Positions 1-11,675 of a stretch of DNA of 50,539 nucleotides are shown in pieces. A program made the position numbers and the translations under genes. Source of the stretch: Saccoglossus kowalevskii. Taxonomy: Eukaryota; Hemichordata; Enteropneusta; Harrimaniidae. The notes under the pieces were generated by a model, which was not told where the DNA came from, did no database searches, and saw only the letters and a program-made list of their open reading frames with translations. Position 1 is the stretch's first letter. Every line of letters starts with the position of its first letter. The stretch spans positions 385,419-435,957 of the forward strand of contig NW_003157229.1 of assembly GCF_000003605.2 (NCBI RefSeq), written 5' to 3'.

Positions 1-955
1 TGGTGGAAGGAAGTAAGATGGATGGTGGGTGAAAGTAAGATGGATGGTGAGTGAAAGTAAGATGGATGGTGGAAGGAAGTAAGATGGATGGTGGAAGGAA
101 GTAAGATGGATGGTGGAAGGAAGTAAGATGGATGGTGGGGGAAAGTAAGACGGATGCTGGGTGAAAGTAAGATGTATGGTGAGTGAAAGTAAGATGGATG
201 GTGGAAGGAAGTAAGATGGATTGTGGAAGGAAGTAAGATGGATGGTGAGTGAAAGTAAGATGGATGGTGGAAGGAAGTAAGATGGATGGTGGAAGAAAGT
301 AAGATGGATGGTCGGTGAAAGTAAGATGGATGGTGAGTGAAAGTAAGATGGATGGTGGAAGGAAGTAAGATGGATGGTGGAAGGAAGTAAGATGGATGGA
401 TGGATGGTGCATAAAAATTAGACGGATGGTGGGTGAAAGTAAAGTGGATGGTGGGTTAAAGTAAGATGGATGGTGGGTGAAAGTAAGGTGGACGTGGGTG
501 AAAGTAAGGTGGACGTGGGTGAAAGTAAGATAGATTGTGGGTGAAAGTAATATGGATAGTGGATGAAAGTATGGTGAATGTTGTGTGTAAGTAAAATGGA
601 TGGTGGATTGAAGTAAGATGGATGGTGGGTGGAAGTAAGTTGGATGGTGGGTGTAAGTAAGATTGATTGAGGGTGTAAGTAAGTTGGATGGTGGGTGTAA
701 GTAAGATGAATAGTGGATGAAAGTAAGGTGGACGTGGGTGAAAGTAAGATGAAATGTAGGTGGAAGTAAGATGGATGGTGGGTGGAAGTAAGTTGGATGG
801 TGGGTGTAAGTAAGTTGGATGGTGGGTGTAAGTAAGATGAATAGTGGGTGAAAGTAAGGTGACGTGGGTGAAAGTAAGATGGATTGTGGGTGGAAGTAAG
901 ATGGATGGTGGGTGGAAGTAAGTTGGATGGTGGGTGGAAGTTAGCATATATGATG
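1..955. repeat. 22-bp minisatellite (GATGGATGGTGG.. family)
   Basis: Tandem units of about 22 bp are built from GATGGATGGTGG followed by AAGGAAGTAA or GTGAAAGTAA. The first 400 bp are quite homogeneous, with two alternating variants (GGAAGGAAGTAA and GGTGAAAGTAA). From about 410 the units decay, with 15-22 bp spacing and shorter GACGTGGGTG units. The array is cut by the left edge of the window. Because the unit has few stops on the minus strand, it gives a long Pro/His/Thr-rich open frame (456-947) that is a shadow of the repeat, not a gene. Confidence 0.95.
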
Positions 956-1070
956 ATTGGTTATATGGATGAATATTGTAAGTAATACTGAAAGGTTGGT
1001 GGAAGTAGGCATAGATGGTTTGTGTGAGTAAGGATAGGTGGATGGAAGTTAGGATACATCTATTGTTTAT

Positions 1071-1400
1071 GTACTGTGAATGTAATTACTTTCTGAAAAC
1101 ATGCACTGTGTATGTACATATATTATAATGTATCCCCACATGTTTTGTACATGTATTCCAAAATATATATTTTCTGCCTACATGTACTGAGAATGTATTG
1201 TTATGTATTGGCTTTCGGTCAACATGTTCTATACATTCAAGTATTCTAATGTATTTGTTTTCAAACAACATGTATTTAGATGCATTTCAATGAATTGGCT
1301 CCCTCCCCCCAAATGTTCAGTATGTGTTTTATAATATATACTCTTTTCAAAACATGTACTGTAATTGTTTTGTAATGTATCGCTTTCCTATGAAACATTT
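1071..1400. repeat. Degenerate tandem repeat (AACATGTACTG.. motif)
   Basis: A loose repeat of roughly 55-65 bp recurs here. The motif AACATGTACTGTGAATGTAT followed by a TAATGTAT and GCTTTC stretch appears, with changes, near 1098, 1180, 1225, 1268 and 1352. Open frames on both strands follow the repeat and do not look like real proteins. The exact period and boundaries are uncertain. Confidence 0.4.
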
Positions 1401-4076
1401 TGTGAGACGTGGTATCAGTTGCATAATCGATCAACAAAGTAATCTCCACTATATATGTATAATTATTGAGTTTGGTAAGAATAATGTCATCGTCTTGAAA
1501 CAACACGGAACTGAGGGTTCCTGAATTATGTATTGAATTCAAAGTAAAAGTAAGATAACACGTACTTTGTTGGATTGCAACAGCGAGGGATAACACAGTT
1601 TCTGCGTTCAAAATTCAAGTGATCGTATTTGTATACATGGCCTCTGTCAAGGGTCAAATGAGGATACGTGAATATGAGTGCTTGCAGGAAAGACGTATGT
1701 ATATGTGTGTAGCATATAATAGTATAGTGGTTGAATATGGCGGGAGCTGTAATCTGGTGTTAGACGCACCTTGAATAAAAACTGCAAAAGCGCGAAAGAT
1801 TTTACTCCATAATTATTCAACCCGTTCTGCTTCGCTGTCCGCTTAAACGCACTTAAAACAACAATACAGTGAATAATACAACAATAATTATTACTTTTAC
1901 AATAGCATTAATTCGAATCTGAAAGCTGCCTAATAATTATTCATAACAGTGAAAATCTACAACATGTAATTCTTATTCAGGAAACTATTAATTATGCAAA
2001 TAATTCAATCGTTAATGCGTTTCGTGAGAATACATATGTAAGAGTTGAGGAAAGCGGACTTACATTAATTTCGAACACAGAACTTTCACCAGTTTTCAAA
2101 CGTTTTCATTTACTCTGCAATAAATACGCTACAACATTATACCAACACTCGTCGGGATTATACTATTGCGGGAGTAGCGTTGCTACACAGTGACTATCTG
2201 CGCAGAGAATATGGAAGCCGTGTATCCCTCATGTTGCGCGACAACGCGCACATATCATAACCGACGCGTTCACTGGTGTGCATATGTTGCACTTTGACGT
2301 GTAGGGTGGTAGCACTTTATAGTATACTTTTTATGGACTAAATTGTGTAGTTCACACATCGCGAGTGTGCGATGACCCTGTTATAATTGCCCGGATGTTT
2401 GAAATATCGTGTACTTATTTAACAGTTCACCAGCCGCTTTCGAGTGTTACATGTCTTTAACACTGAACTTGGTTAATCCACTGAAATGAAACCGTTTAGG
2501 GTCGATTTCAAACAACCCAATGTTTTTGTTTTGTTTACACAAAGAATAAGTCTTAGGTATCTTATCAGCTGCATGGTGCTGGACAGAACCTTGTTCTCTG
2601 TTTAGTCAAGCGAACTATTAGATTAGCCGTTAGACCAAATGTTGGTATATATATCTCTACGTCAGAGAATACACACGGCGATGCCCAGAGGCTACATTCT
2701 TATCTCTTGCGTACGTTCAGAATATCTCACAGTTTACTCACATCAGTGCCAAGCATTGCAATATTAATCAGTGAGTTTAGATATTTGAATGGTGTAACAT
2801 GAGCGTTCTTTTCCTTTATTCGACAACACATAATAGCAACGATTACATTGCGGTTCTTATCGAATTACGCAGGGTTTAAAGTATGGTATGATACATAATC
2901 TAAAATTTATCTGTGACCACACTATCGTGTAAATAAGCCATAAATAAATGTTATTGGTTATTTGCAAATTATTATACAAATAAACATTTACGACAACTAC
3001 TTAAACATCAAAGCATTGGCTGTTTTAAAGCATTTGGGGACATATAAATTATACGTAATCTATATTATATGACAGCTGGAATAGCAGAAAATATTACATA
3101 TTCCCGCTAGGATAAAAACAAGCCGCTGCTTGGGGTCATATTCGGTATATATTCCGAAAAGTATACTGATAAAATACATTAAAGCAAAGTTGTCCGACTT
3201 GCCTACCAGCTAAAAAAACTAATTCGACTGTAAGGCAATTTGAAATTATTATATAAATTTTACAGAGGCGAGATGCTTTTGCTGTAGTTGGGAATTAGAA
3301 ACGATGGTGATGTTTACATGTTCGTATATGTAATTTTGATCAACATAGCGTGATTCTTAATACATGTGTACTGTGTAATGGCAACGTATGTTGTCTAATT
3401 GAATGTTTTATATTTTCTAATTAATATAGAATTAATAATTACTGAATGCGATTATCGCGGCGACAGTCCTTTCCATTGTATTGGAGCAGGTTCATCTAAA
3501 GGGCGTTGGTTGTCGTACAATGCGCCTGAAATGCGTGTAAACAAATAAATGTACTTTACAGACTCTGTCCTGCCGTTTCCGGTTACCCAGGGTAAAGGTT
3601 GTGATTGACAATGGGAGTATAATATCACGATGTATGTTTCAACTTTAATGCCATTTTTTAAATTCTATTAAATTCAAAATTCAAAGTTGCTGTGATTTCT
3701 AAATAAAACTATAGTTTTGGTGATATGGAACCCAATTCCAACACGAATACAAATAAACAATCTGAAGATTCAACATAGTCCTAAAATTATCATTGATAAC
3801 ATTTTACAATAAAACGAAAAAATAATATTTATCGAATTGATATAATCGGAATCCATGATCGGTTATGATGACACTCATATTATATAAAAATATAATAGAG
3901 CTTTTTTTGTTTACAGCGAGATCCCGCATTATGCGTGAAATTCAACATAGCAGGACAAACAAAGGTCATAGCATCGTAGTGCGTCAACACGTAGTGTATT
4001 GTTGGGGTATTTCTATACGCATAATAACGTGTTATACACATTTGACGATAGACAATTTCAATGAAGTGAGCATATT
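1401..4076. other. Unassigned AT-rich DNA
   Basis: I see no coding exon, RNA gene or complete mobile element in this stretch. Open frames are short and AT-biased. A somewhat more CpG-rich patch lies near 2140-2300, without a recognisable promoter arrangement. Confidence 0.5.
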
Positions 4077-4366
4077 TTAAAGGACGTGGTCATCGAGCTG
4101 CGCATGCGCGACATTTGTGTTGACAAACATTGATTTCCCCACAACCCAATGCGCTCTTCTGATAGGATTCATATGATGTATGAGTTTTGTCCTGGGCGCG
4201 ACTTGCAACAATTACCACAAGTGACTCATTCAATACCTTCTAATTAAAGCGTGGTAACCTTTTAGTTTGTACTCGTTGATCTGTGCAACAGTCAAAGTCG
4301 CCATCTTTGTTTATATGAGACCCATATATTTCGCGCATGCGTGGCACGACGACTATCGCCCTTTAA
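4077..4366. mobile_element. TTAA-flanked MITE, copy 1
   Basis: A 282-bp element (4081-4362) lies between TTAA duplications at 4077-4080 and 4363-4366. The left end, AGGACGTGGTCATCGAGCTG, and the reverse complement of the right end, AGGGCGATAGTCGTCGTGCC, form imperfect terminal inverted repeats of about 32 bp. Both arms contain GCGCATGCG or CGCATGCG. There is no ORF, so the element is non-autonomous. The interior (ending ATGAGACCCATATAT before the right inverted repeat) is clearly related to the copy at 48241-48537. The TTAA target suggests a Kolobok- or piggyBac-type transposase; which one is inference. Confidence 0.85.
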
Positions 4367-4852
4367 AGCTCTACCACCCTTTCCTTCTTCAAAGATCAGT
4401 ATTTTTACATTGAGCTATAACAAAGAAATTCAAAATCAAATCGTTCGATTTTTGCGAAGGACGTTTGGTCCATGTCTTTTACACAATACGCGAGATCTCG
4501 CAGTGAACGAGTAATCACCTATTGTCGACAACCATATTATATATTATCACAAATCAAGATCGTGTTCACGTGTATTTGACGATGTGATATCTGTCTCCAA
4601 ATCAGCCATTACATTCCAAAATACCGCTTTCAAATTTAATATAGTCGGCCATAATAACAAAATAACACACACTTGTAACCCAATATTTAGGGTATTTCTC
4701 ATGACTGTCTCATAACATCAGATTTATTAAACGAGTTCAGAAAAATTATATTTGTTCTAACTAAAAGCTGGGATCACGAATACGATACCCAGCTCATGTC
4801 ACGTATCCGCTACGGCAGTTGTTAAATGCCTGAATTGTAATTTGTGAGTAAG

Positions 4853-4888
4853 TATAAAAGCCTTCTTTGCACGTCTTATCTCATTCCT
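4853..4888 (+). promoter_or_regulatory. TATA/Inr core promoter
   Basis: TATAAAAG starts at 4853, and an initiator-type TCATTC lies with its A at 4883, exactly 30 bp downstream of the first T. That is canonical RNA polymerase II core-promoter spacing. An inverted repeat, AGCTGGG (4766-4772) and CCCAGCT (4788-4794), lies about 60-90 bp upstream and could be a factor site. A short ORF begins 36 nt after the predicted start site. Prediction rests on motif match and spacing only. Confidence 0.5.
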
Positions 4889-4918
4889 CAGCTCCTGAGA
4901 GCGAGGTTATTTGTAGTT

Positions 4919-5008
4919 ATGCTGGCGCTCGCTGCTATGCCTATGTACTATGTACCGAAGTACTATGGGAGATTGCATGATGGGAGTGAAAAGTCTTTTG
5001 ATCAGTAA
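4919..5008 (+). CDS. Putative 29-residue small ORF behind a core promoter
   Basis: The first ATG downstream of the predicted start site at 4883 opens a 29-codon frame that begins MLALAAMPMYYVPKYYGRLH and stops at TAA (5006-5008). The 5' UTR would be 36 nt. The ATG has G at -3, an acceptable but not strong context. The peptide is Tyr/Met-rich, has a weak hydrophobic start and no domain I recognise. It could be a real small protein, or the 5' coding exon of a spliced gene (a weak donor-like GTAAAA lies at 5005-5010), or chance. I cannot give a function; without the well-placed promoter I would not report it. Confidence 0.25.
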   Translation: MLALAAMPMYYVPKYYGRLHDGSEKSFDQ

Positions 5009-5679
5009 AAAAAAAATTAGAAAAGTGAAAACTAGAGTGACTGTGAAATGAAGATTGGTTTTAAATATTATGGAATCTGGATGAAATAGTGGAAGGATGA
5101 AATGAAATGAACTTGTCTGAAAGGGCAGTAAATGTAGCCAGAATGCAAGGTCAGAATCCGGGGGTCCAAATACGTCACAGTACATCGATCATTGCGGCTG
5201 GAAGGTGTCAACAACTTTGGATGCAGTAAAAGACTTGATTTGCAGTTTGCGCGAATGGCCAGAGGAAAAAAAAAATCATGCAAATTCTGTGCTCCAGTAA
5301 CAGAAATTTGCTGTTTTTAGTGTAATAGAAATTAATACAAGAAATGCTGCCAAAGTGTCTTGTTTGTATTTGCACAATATGAAAGAAAGGGTCATTGTCA
5401 AAATATATACGGGTGCTTGTATGCCTATTAAAACTATACAAAATGTGATTTACGCAAATCAGTTTCATATGTTGAAAAAAAACATCGCAATGTTCTCATG
5501 GAATTGTTAAATCCTGGTATCATTCCCAACTGCCACCAAACTGCCACGTTTTGACGACTCGTATGTAATTGTAAGATTATATTTCAGGTATACTCGAAGT
5601 GAATTTCAGCATGTTCGTATTATAATTGTTATGGTTCTGTTACATCAAGTCTCAGAAGTATTGGGTCAGCTATCAAGAA
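5009..5679. other. Unassigned stretch with a 60-codon open frame
   Basis: No confident gene. On the plus strand an ATG-less open frame of 60 codons runs 5138-5320. It follows an AG (AATGTAG) and ends in a basic, Cys-containing segment, MARGKKKSCKFCAPVTEICC. This could be an exon remnant downstream of the promoter at 4853, but I recognise no domain and splice signals are weak. Confidence 0.3.
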
Positions 5680-6050
5680 ATGAACAAATCTGAGAGAGGT
5701 CTATCTAAGGTACTTATATGTATAATATCAAAGCAGTCGGACTTGTGGTTTTCAACAAGAAGTCGAAAATATCACTTTTTTACCAAAAATGACAAAAATA
5801 TTCATCAAAAGTAGGTAATTGAAGATATCATCACAAAATGAACAAATCTGAGAGAGGTCTACCTAATATAGTATAATATCAAAGCAGTCGGACTTGCGAT
5901 TTTCAACAAGTAGTCGAAAATATCACTTTTTACCAAAAATAACAAAAATATTCATCAAAAGTAGATAATTGAAGATATCATCACAAAATGAACAAATCTG
6001 AGAGAGGTCCACATGTAAGACCCATGTATATAATGAACAACATGAAGTCG
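5680..6050 (+). repeat. Tandem direct repeat, unit about 150-158 bp
   Basis: ATGAACAAATCTGAGAGAGG recurs at 5680, 5838 and 5988. The first two units are nearly complete copies: each continues through a CAAAGCAGTCGGACTTG block, an AGTCGAAAATATCAC block and ATTCATCAAAAGTAG. They differ by small indels and substitutions. The third unit is truncated, with a central deletion, and runs into the GACAACGGACATCGATGGAC segment that follows. Short open frames here follow the repeat. Confidence 0.85.
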
Positions 6051-6060
6051 AAAAAATAAA

Positions 6061-6147
6061 ATGTTGACACGGACGACAACGGACATCGATGGACAATCAC
6101 CCATAAGATAGGCTCCGCTCGACAAAGTCGACAGCGGAGCTAATAAA
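6061..6147 (+). repeat. Repeat tail with a strong hairpin
   Basis: A segment rich in GGACGAC/GGACAAC is followed by CACCCATAAGATAGGCTCCG and a hairpin at 6112-6140: GCTCCGCT pairs with AGCGGAGC, and inside it CGAC pairs with GTCG around an AAA loop, with a 2-nt bulge. It then runs into TAATAAAAAG. It directly continues the truncated third unit of the preceding tandem, so the whole block 5680-6147 may be one interspersed-repeat family with a structured 3' end. The family is not identified. Confidence 0.6.
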
Positions 6148-7351
6148 AAGACAAGTTGAGAAACAGATTCCTACAAATCAGGGAGAATGTTCACATCCAA
6201 ACGATCCGTTGGGGTAACATTAAGCCAACCGCTAATACAATTCGACCTCATTGGTCGTTCTTGCGTGGCCAAATACGAACAGCTCATTACACGGAGAACA
6301 TAGAACACTTTCCTGGTATATTTTAAAGCGAAATCGCTGACCTAGCATTACGACCGTCCCCTATTTTATATAGAATATCCCAGAGTGGGCGTGACCACAA
6401 GACGGTGTCAGCGAGATTCGACACCCAATTGTTTAGTCAAAACCCAAGCAGTTAGCCAATTCGCTAGCGAGGTTGCAAATTGACTGTCCCAATACTTGTA
6501 TTAATTTTCAAGATACTGTACAGCAAATCACAGACATTCATTTTTCATTGTTCATAGTCTTTTTCTCAATTTAAGTTTTTATTGGTCATAATTATTTACA
6601 GTAATAAAACAGTTCCGTTCTGAAACCATATCCAGTTATTATGATTGTGTACATGACAGCTTTGCCCCACACACAATAAAAGAGGATGATATGTACGGAT
6701 ATGTGTGAGTATGTTTCATGGATTAATATGCCACTCCTTTGCTTCAATTCCAGCTACTAGTATACTCCTGGAAATATCACTTGCTGTTTATCATCCATAT
6801 TTCGATATCCTACAATGTCTCGATTGCGTGTCTGGTAATTCTAACTAACTACTATTTCGCAAAATTTGTCCAGCCTTGCTTTTACCAGTCATTTAAGTTA
6901 ACTTCCATATTGTCCTTCACAGTGAAGGTTAATGCAAATATTTTCCTGTAATGTAATATTTTACATTTTCCTGTACATTCCCGTGCATTACACAACAGTA
7001 TTTGTACTTAGGCAGTTATAGTTCACAACCATCACCAGTTTTCTTTTTGCTGTATACATTTCTGCTGTTCCTACAACACTGTTTAGGCTTCAGATACCAT
7101 TGGTAACATGGCGTTCGTACGTGCTGCCACGTCGGAGTGAAGTTAGTAAAATTTTATTGTAAAATATCTAACTGGTGTCACAATATATTGAATAATAGTT
7201 TGAACGTGTATATGAGCTACAACTACGGCCACTTTTCGATATCCAAGCTAAAAAATCAAAAATAATTACTGGTTTGCAAAATGTGAACGCGTCGAAAAAA
7301 AATCTCTAAAATATCTACATGTCACTATGTACCAACTAGTAACAAAAAGGT
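6148..7351. other. Unassigned DNA before the satellite
   Basis: No gene or mobile element recognised. The frame at 6739-6951 is short, hydrophobic and AT-driven, typical of chance. Confidence 0.5.
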
Positions 7352-8880
7352 CAATACAATATTTTCATACAGTTTACATACGCCACTACTTACGATATTT
7401 CTACACAGTTTACATACGCCACTACTTACGATATTTCTACACAGTTCCCATACGCCACTACTTACGATATTTCTACACAGTTCCCATGCGCCACTACTTA
7501 CGATATTTCTACACAGTTCCCATACGCCACTACTTACGATATTTCTACACAGTTCCCATACGCCACTACTTACGATATTTCTACACAGTTCCTATACGCC
7601 ACTACTTACGATATTTCTACACGGTTCCCATACGCCACTACTTACAATATTTCTACACAGTTTACATACGCCACTACTTACGATATTTCTACACAGTTCC
7701 CATACGCCACTACTTAAGATATTTCTACACAGTTCCCATACGCCACTACTTACGATATTTCTACACAGTTCCCATACGCCACTACTTACGATATTTCTAC
7801 ACAGTTCCCATACGCCACTACTTGCAATATTTCTACACAGTTTACATACGCCACTACTTACGATATTTGTACACAGTTCCCATACGCCACTACTTACGAT
7901 ATTTCTACACAGTTCCCATACGCCACTACTTACGATATTTCAACACAGTTTACATACGCCACTACTTACGATATTTCTACACAGTTTACATACGCCACTA
8001 CTTACGATATTTCTACACAGTTTACATACGCCACTACTTACAATATTTCTACACAGTTTACATACGCCACTACTTACGATATTTGTACACAGTTCCCATA
8101 CGCCACTACTTACGATATTTCTACACAGTTCCCATACGCCACTACTTACAATATTTCTACACAGTTTACATACGCCACTACTTACGATATTTGTACACAG
8201 TTCCCATACGCCACTACTTACGATATTTCTACACAGTTCCCATACGCCACTACTTACGATATTTCAACACAGTTTACATACGCCACTACTTACGATATTT
8301 CTACACAGTTTACATACGCCACTACTTACGATATTTCTACACAGTTTACATACGCCACTACTTACGATATTTCTACACAGTTTACATACGCCACTACTTA
8401 CGATATTTCTACACAGTTTACATACGCCACTACTTACGATATTTCTACACAGTTTACATACGCCACTACTTACGATATTTCTACACAGTTTACATACGCC
8501 ACTACTTACGATATTTCTACACAGTTCCCATACGCCACTACTTACGATATTTCAACACAGTTTACATACGCCACTACTTTCGATATTTCTACACAGTTTA
8601 CATACGCCACTACTTACGATATTTCTACACAGTTTACATACGCCACTACTTACGATATTTCTACACAGTTTACATACGCCACTACTTACGATATTTCAAC
8701 ACAGTTTACATACGCCACTACTTACGATATTTCTACACAGTTTACATACGCCACTACTTACGATATTTCTACACAGTTTACATACGCCACTACTTACGAT
8801 ATTTCTACACAGTTTACATACGCCACTACTTACGATATTTCTACACAGTTCCCATACGCCACTACCTATGATATACCCCA
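7352..8880. repeat. 36-bp satellite array, about 42 copies, with higher-order structure
   Basis: The unit reads CCACTACTTACGATATTTCT then ACACAG and TTTACATACG, 36 bp in all. Two main variants differ at TTTACA versus TTCCCA, and minor variants carry CAATATT, TTTGTAC or TTCAACAC. Because 36 is a multiple of three and the unit lacks a stop in one frame, the array gives a 514-codon frame made of 12-residue periods (YIRHYLRYFYTV or PIRHYLRYFYTV). This is a satellite shadow, not a protein gene. The unit order from 7807 recurs from 8131, so blocks of nine units (324 bp) were duplicated. Confidence 0.97.
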
Positions 8881-10010
8881 CGTCCTACAATATTACCATA
8901 CAGTTAACATACGCCAAGGTCAACCTACGATATTTCTACACAGCTGACAAATGCCTAGATCAGAGTTCACATACGCCTAGGTGAACCTACGATATTTCTA
9001 AATATTTCATATACGCCTAGTGCACCATACGATATTTCTACACAGCTCATACATGCCAAGTTCACCCTATAATATTCCAATGCAGTCCGCATACGCCTAG
9101 GGCAACCACAACGTGACGTCTAGGTACATCTATGATATATCCTTGCAGTTCACTTATGCATACGTCGACATACGATATTTTACATATTTTACATATGCAT
9201 ATGTCAAGCTTGCATATTTCAATAGAGTTCACATATGCCTCGGCTAACCTAATATATTCACACAGAGTTCATACAACGTGACGCCTAGGTAAACCTACGA
9301 TATTTCGTTACATTTCACATATGTAAACCTAAGATATTTTACGTATTTCACATATGCCTATGTCAAGCTTAAATATTTCTACACAGTTCACATATGCTTA
9401 GGTCAACCTATGATATTTAAATAGAGTTTACATACGCCTAAGGTAACCTACTACATTCACACAGAGTTCATACAACGTGACGCCAGGTAAATATACGATA
9501 TTTCGATATATTTCACATTCGCCTACGTCAACCTAAGATATTTTACGTATTTCGCATATACCAAGGTCAAGCTACGATATTTCTACACAGTTCACATATG
9601 CTTAGGTCAAACTACGATAATTCCATACAGCTCACTCCGCGATAATAGTACAATATGATACTTACGATAGTTTTACTCAATTCACATACGCCAAGGACAA
9701 AAAAAGATATTCAAACGCAGTTCACATACGCCTATGTAAACCTAATATATTTTCACACAGTTCACATACGCCTATGTAAACCTAATATATTTTTACACAG
9801 TTCACATACGCATATGTAAACCTAATATATTTTTACACAGTTCACATACGCCTATGTAAACCTAATATATTTTCACACAGTTCATATACGCCTATGTAAA
9901 CCTAATATATTTTCACACAGTTCACATACGCCTATGTAAACCTAATATATTTTCACATAGTTCACAAATGCCTAGGTCAACCTACGTTAATTCGATAAAG
10001 TTCACATATG
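8881..10010. repeat. Older, decayed 40-bp satellite flanking the 36-bp array
   Basis: Units of about 40 bp recur with heavy divergence. The consensus is CCTAGGTCAACCTACGATAT followed by TTCTACACAG and TTCACATACG. The distinctive ACGTGACG tract near 9111, 9276 and 9475 marks a superunit of about 165-200 bp. The parts GATATTTCTACACAGTT and ACATACG are shared with the 36-bp unit, so the two arrays have a common origin. Confidence 0.85.
9721..9960. repeat. Six near-identical 40-bp units
   Basis: Copies start at 9721, 9761, 9801, 9841, 9881 and 9921. Each is TTCACATACG, then CCTATGTAAACCTAATATAT, then TTTCACACAG, with one or two substitutions. This is a recent local expansion inside the older decayed array. 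Confidence 0.95.
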
Positions 10011-10080
10011 CCGTTCTAGGAAAATGTTTCATGAAATTGTTGTAGTGAAACATCTTATTACATCCTATTACATTAAATCT

Positions 10081-10130
10081 TATTACATTACATTACATTA
10101 CATTGCATTACATTACATTACATTACATTG
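10081..10130. repeat. (CATTA)n microsatellite
   Basis: About ten pentanucleotide CATTA/CATTG units in a row, with scattered ATTACAT copies starting near 10045. It adjoins the end of the satellite block. Confidence 0.9.
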
Positions 10131-10135
10131 CACTT

Positions 10136-11675
10136 GGCTTCAACCCTTCCCCTATCTCATAGATATATCACGGCAATAGCATTCAGTTGTTCCGCAGTAT
10201 ATAGAGATAATTCGCACAGGATTTCCGGAAATTGGTTCGAATTTTTACGATGCAGTTTACGATAATGTCATAAAACGTTAAGTCCCTGGTTTACAATTAA
10301 CTCAAGGCCTCATTGTGATGAGAATTACGCACTATTTATGTAATTTCTATGTCATTATATACATTATTGTTAAGATTACAAATAATATTGCATTCCCGAA
10401 CCCCTAGTGACTTAATTCTGGAGATTTTTAATCAATGCTTCGGGGAATTTGATCCAATTTTCAGCTAAATATGTTTTTATATTTACCATATCATATTTCA
10501 CAATATCGATCTAGGATCTCTCATGTACTGTACTAGTTTCATCAGTGTGTCATATGTGCGTGTTTGAATCTATCATATACCTGTCTCAGAGCAAACTCGG
10601 CATGGTCAATATTCGAACATAACAAAGTTGTGTAACGTAAAACACCGTAAGCGTCAAACAGAGCGCGTACGAATATCATATGAGCAAACATCTAACTTTT
10701 TTATTTTGAATGAAAACCACTAGATTTGCGTTTAATATTGTTGAAGATTACAAAACTGACTGAAGCAATTAGTTGATTAGGATTAAAGAAATTCTGCCAT
10801 CTATTAATATAGTTCCGCTAAAGCAACTCTTATCTGTACGATATTTTATGTCATCGACGTATCAGCAGTAAGTCGTTAAACAAACGTAATATAAAAAGAG
10901 GCGATAACATTTTCAGCGTATGACCATATTTAGAGTGGATTTCAGGTGCACCGGCGGGTTGCGATTATATCTATCATGTACATACATTAACCCGATGACC
11001 ACGTTTCATATAAATAAAACACACTGAAAATATCAAAGGTACAGTATATGCTACTTAAAGTGAGCCAATAGCAAATATGATAATATTATACACTAAGGTT
11101 GGGTGGACTCCAACAACAGCTGAATTGAAATGATGCGGTAGTGTCATCAGCTGAATCGTTCATGAAGATACGTATAATAACCGTTATTGGTGTAGTACGA
11201 CGTCACGTGTGTGGGAAGTGGTTTCTTCAAATGACGTTCGTCAATACTATAATTGAAACTATGTTGGGGTTGGAAACATTGAATTTCCAACAAGTTGATT
11301 TTAATAAAATGTGCGAGTATGTTTTTAATAATGATAGATAAAGCATTATTCTTAAATGTGGTTATTTTGATGGAGATAGGAGCAAAATGTCCCGTGACTG
11401 CCTACACTTCGCTTCCAACAATCGATTGAGACCACTTAAGCGAAGCGTTGTAATTAGTGATAACAATGATTTTGAGAAAGAAATTGGTCTGAGTTCTAGG
11501 AATGCTACCTTCAATATATTATGAGGTTATTGCACAGTCACTTGGGGCTGAAAATGAATAACTACTCTATTTCTTTCAAAAAGTCATCCGCCATACGCAT
11601 ATAAATTAACAACTTATGAAACATGGCACCTAGTGTAATCGACACCATGTCAGATTCAAATGTCGATTTCTTACC
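10136..11675. other. Unassigned AT-rich DNA
   Basis: No supportable gene. A TATAAAAAG at 10890 with TTCAGCG 25 bp downstream is a weak promoter-like match. The frame at 11141-11341 shows no domain. Confidence 0.5.

Noticed and set aside
456-947. 163-codon Pro/His/Thr-rich minus-strand frame
   Set aside because: It is a translation of the 22-bp minisatellite; no start context, no domain, period follows the DNA unit.
7327-8871. 514-codon repetitive protein gene
   Set aside because: The frame exists only because the satellite unit is 36 bp and stop-free; variants change residues freely and both edges dissolve into satellite.
7352-8880. CRISPR-like array
   Set aside because: The units are contiguous 36-bp repeats with no unique spacers, in an animal genome.
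10225-10250. tRNA-like GGTTCGAATT (T-loop pattern)
   Set aside because: No acceptor stem, D-arm or anticodon arm can be drawn around it. No other tRNA gene was found by eye.
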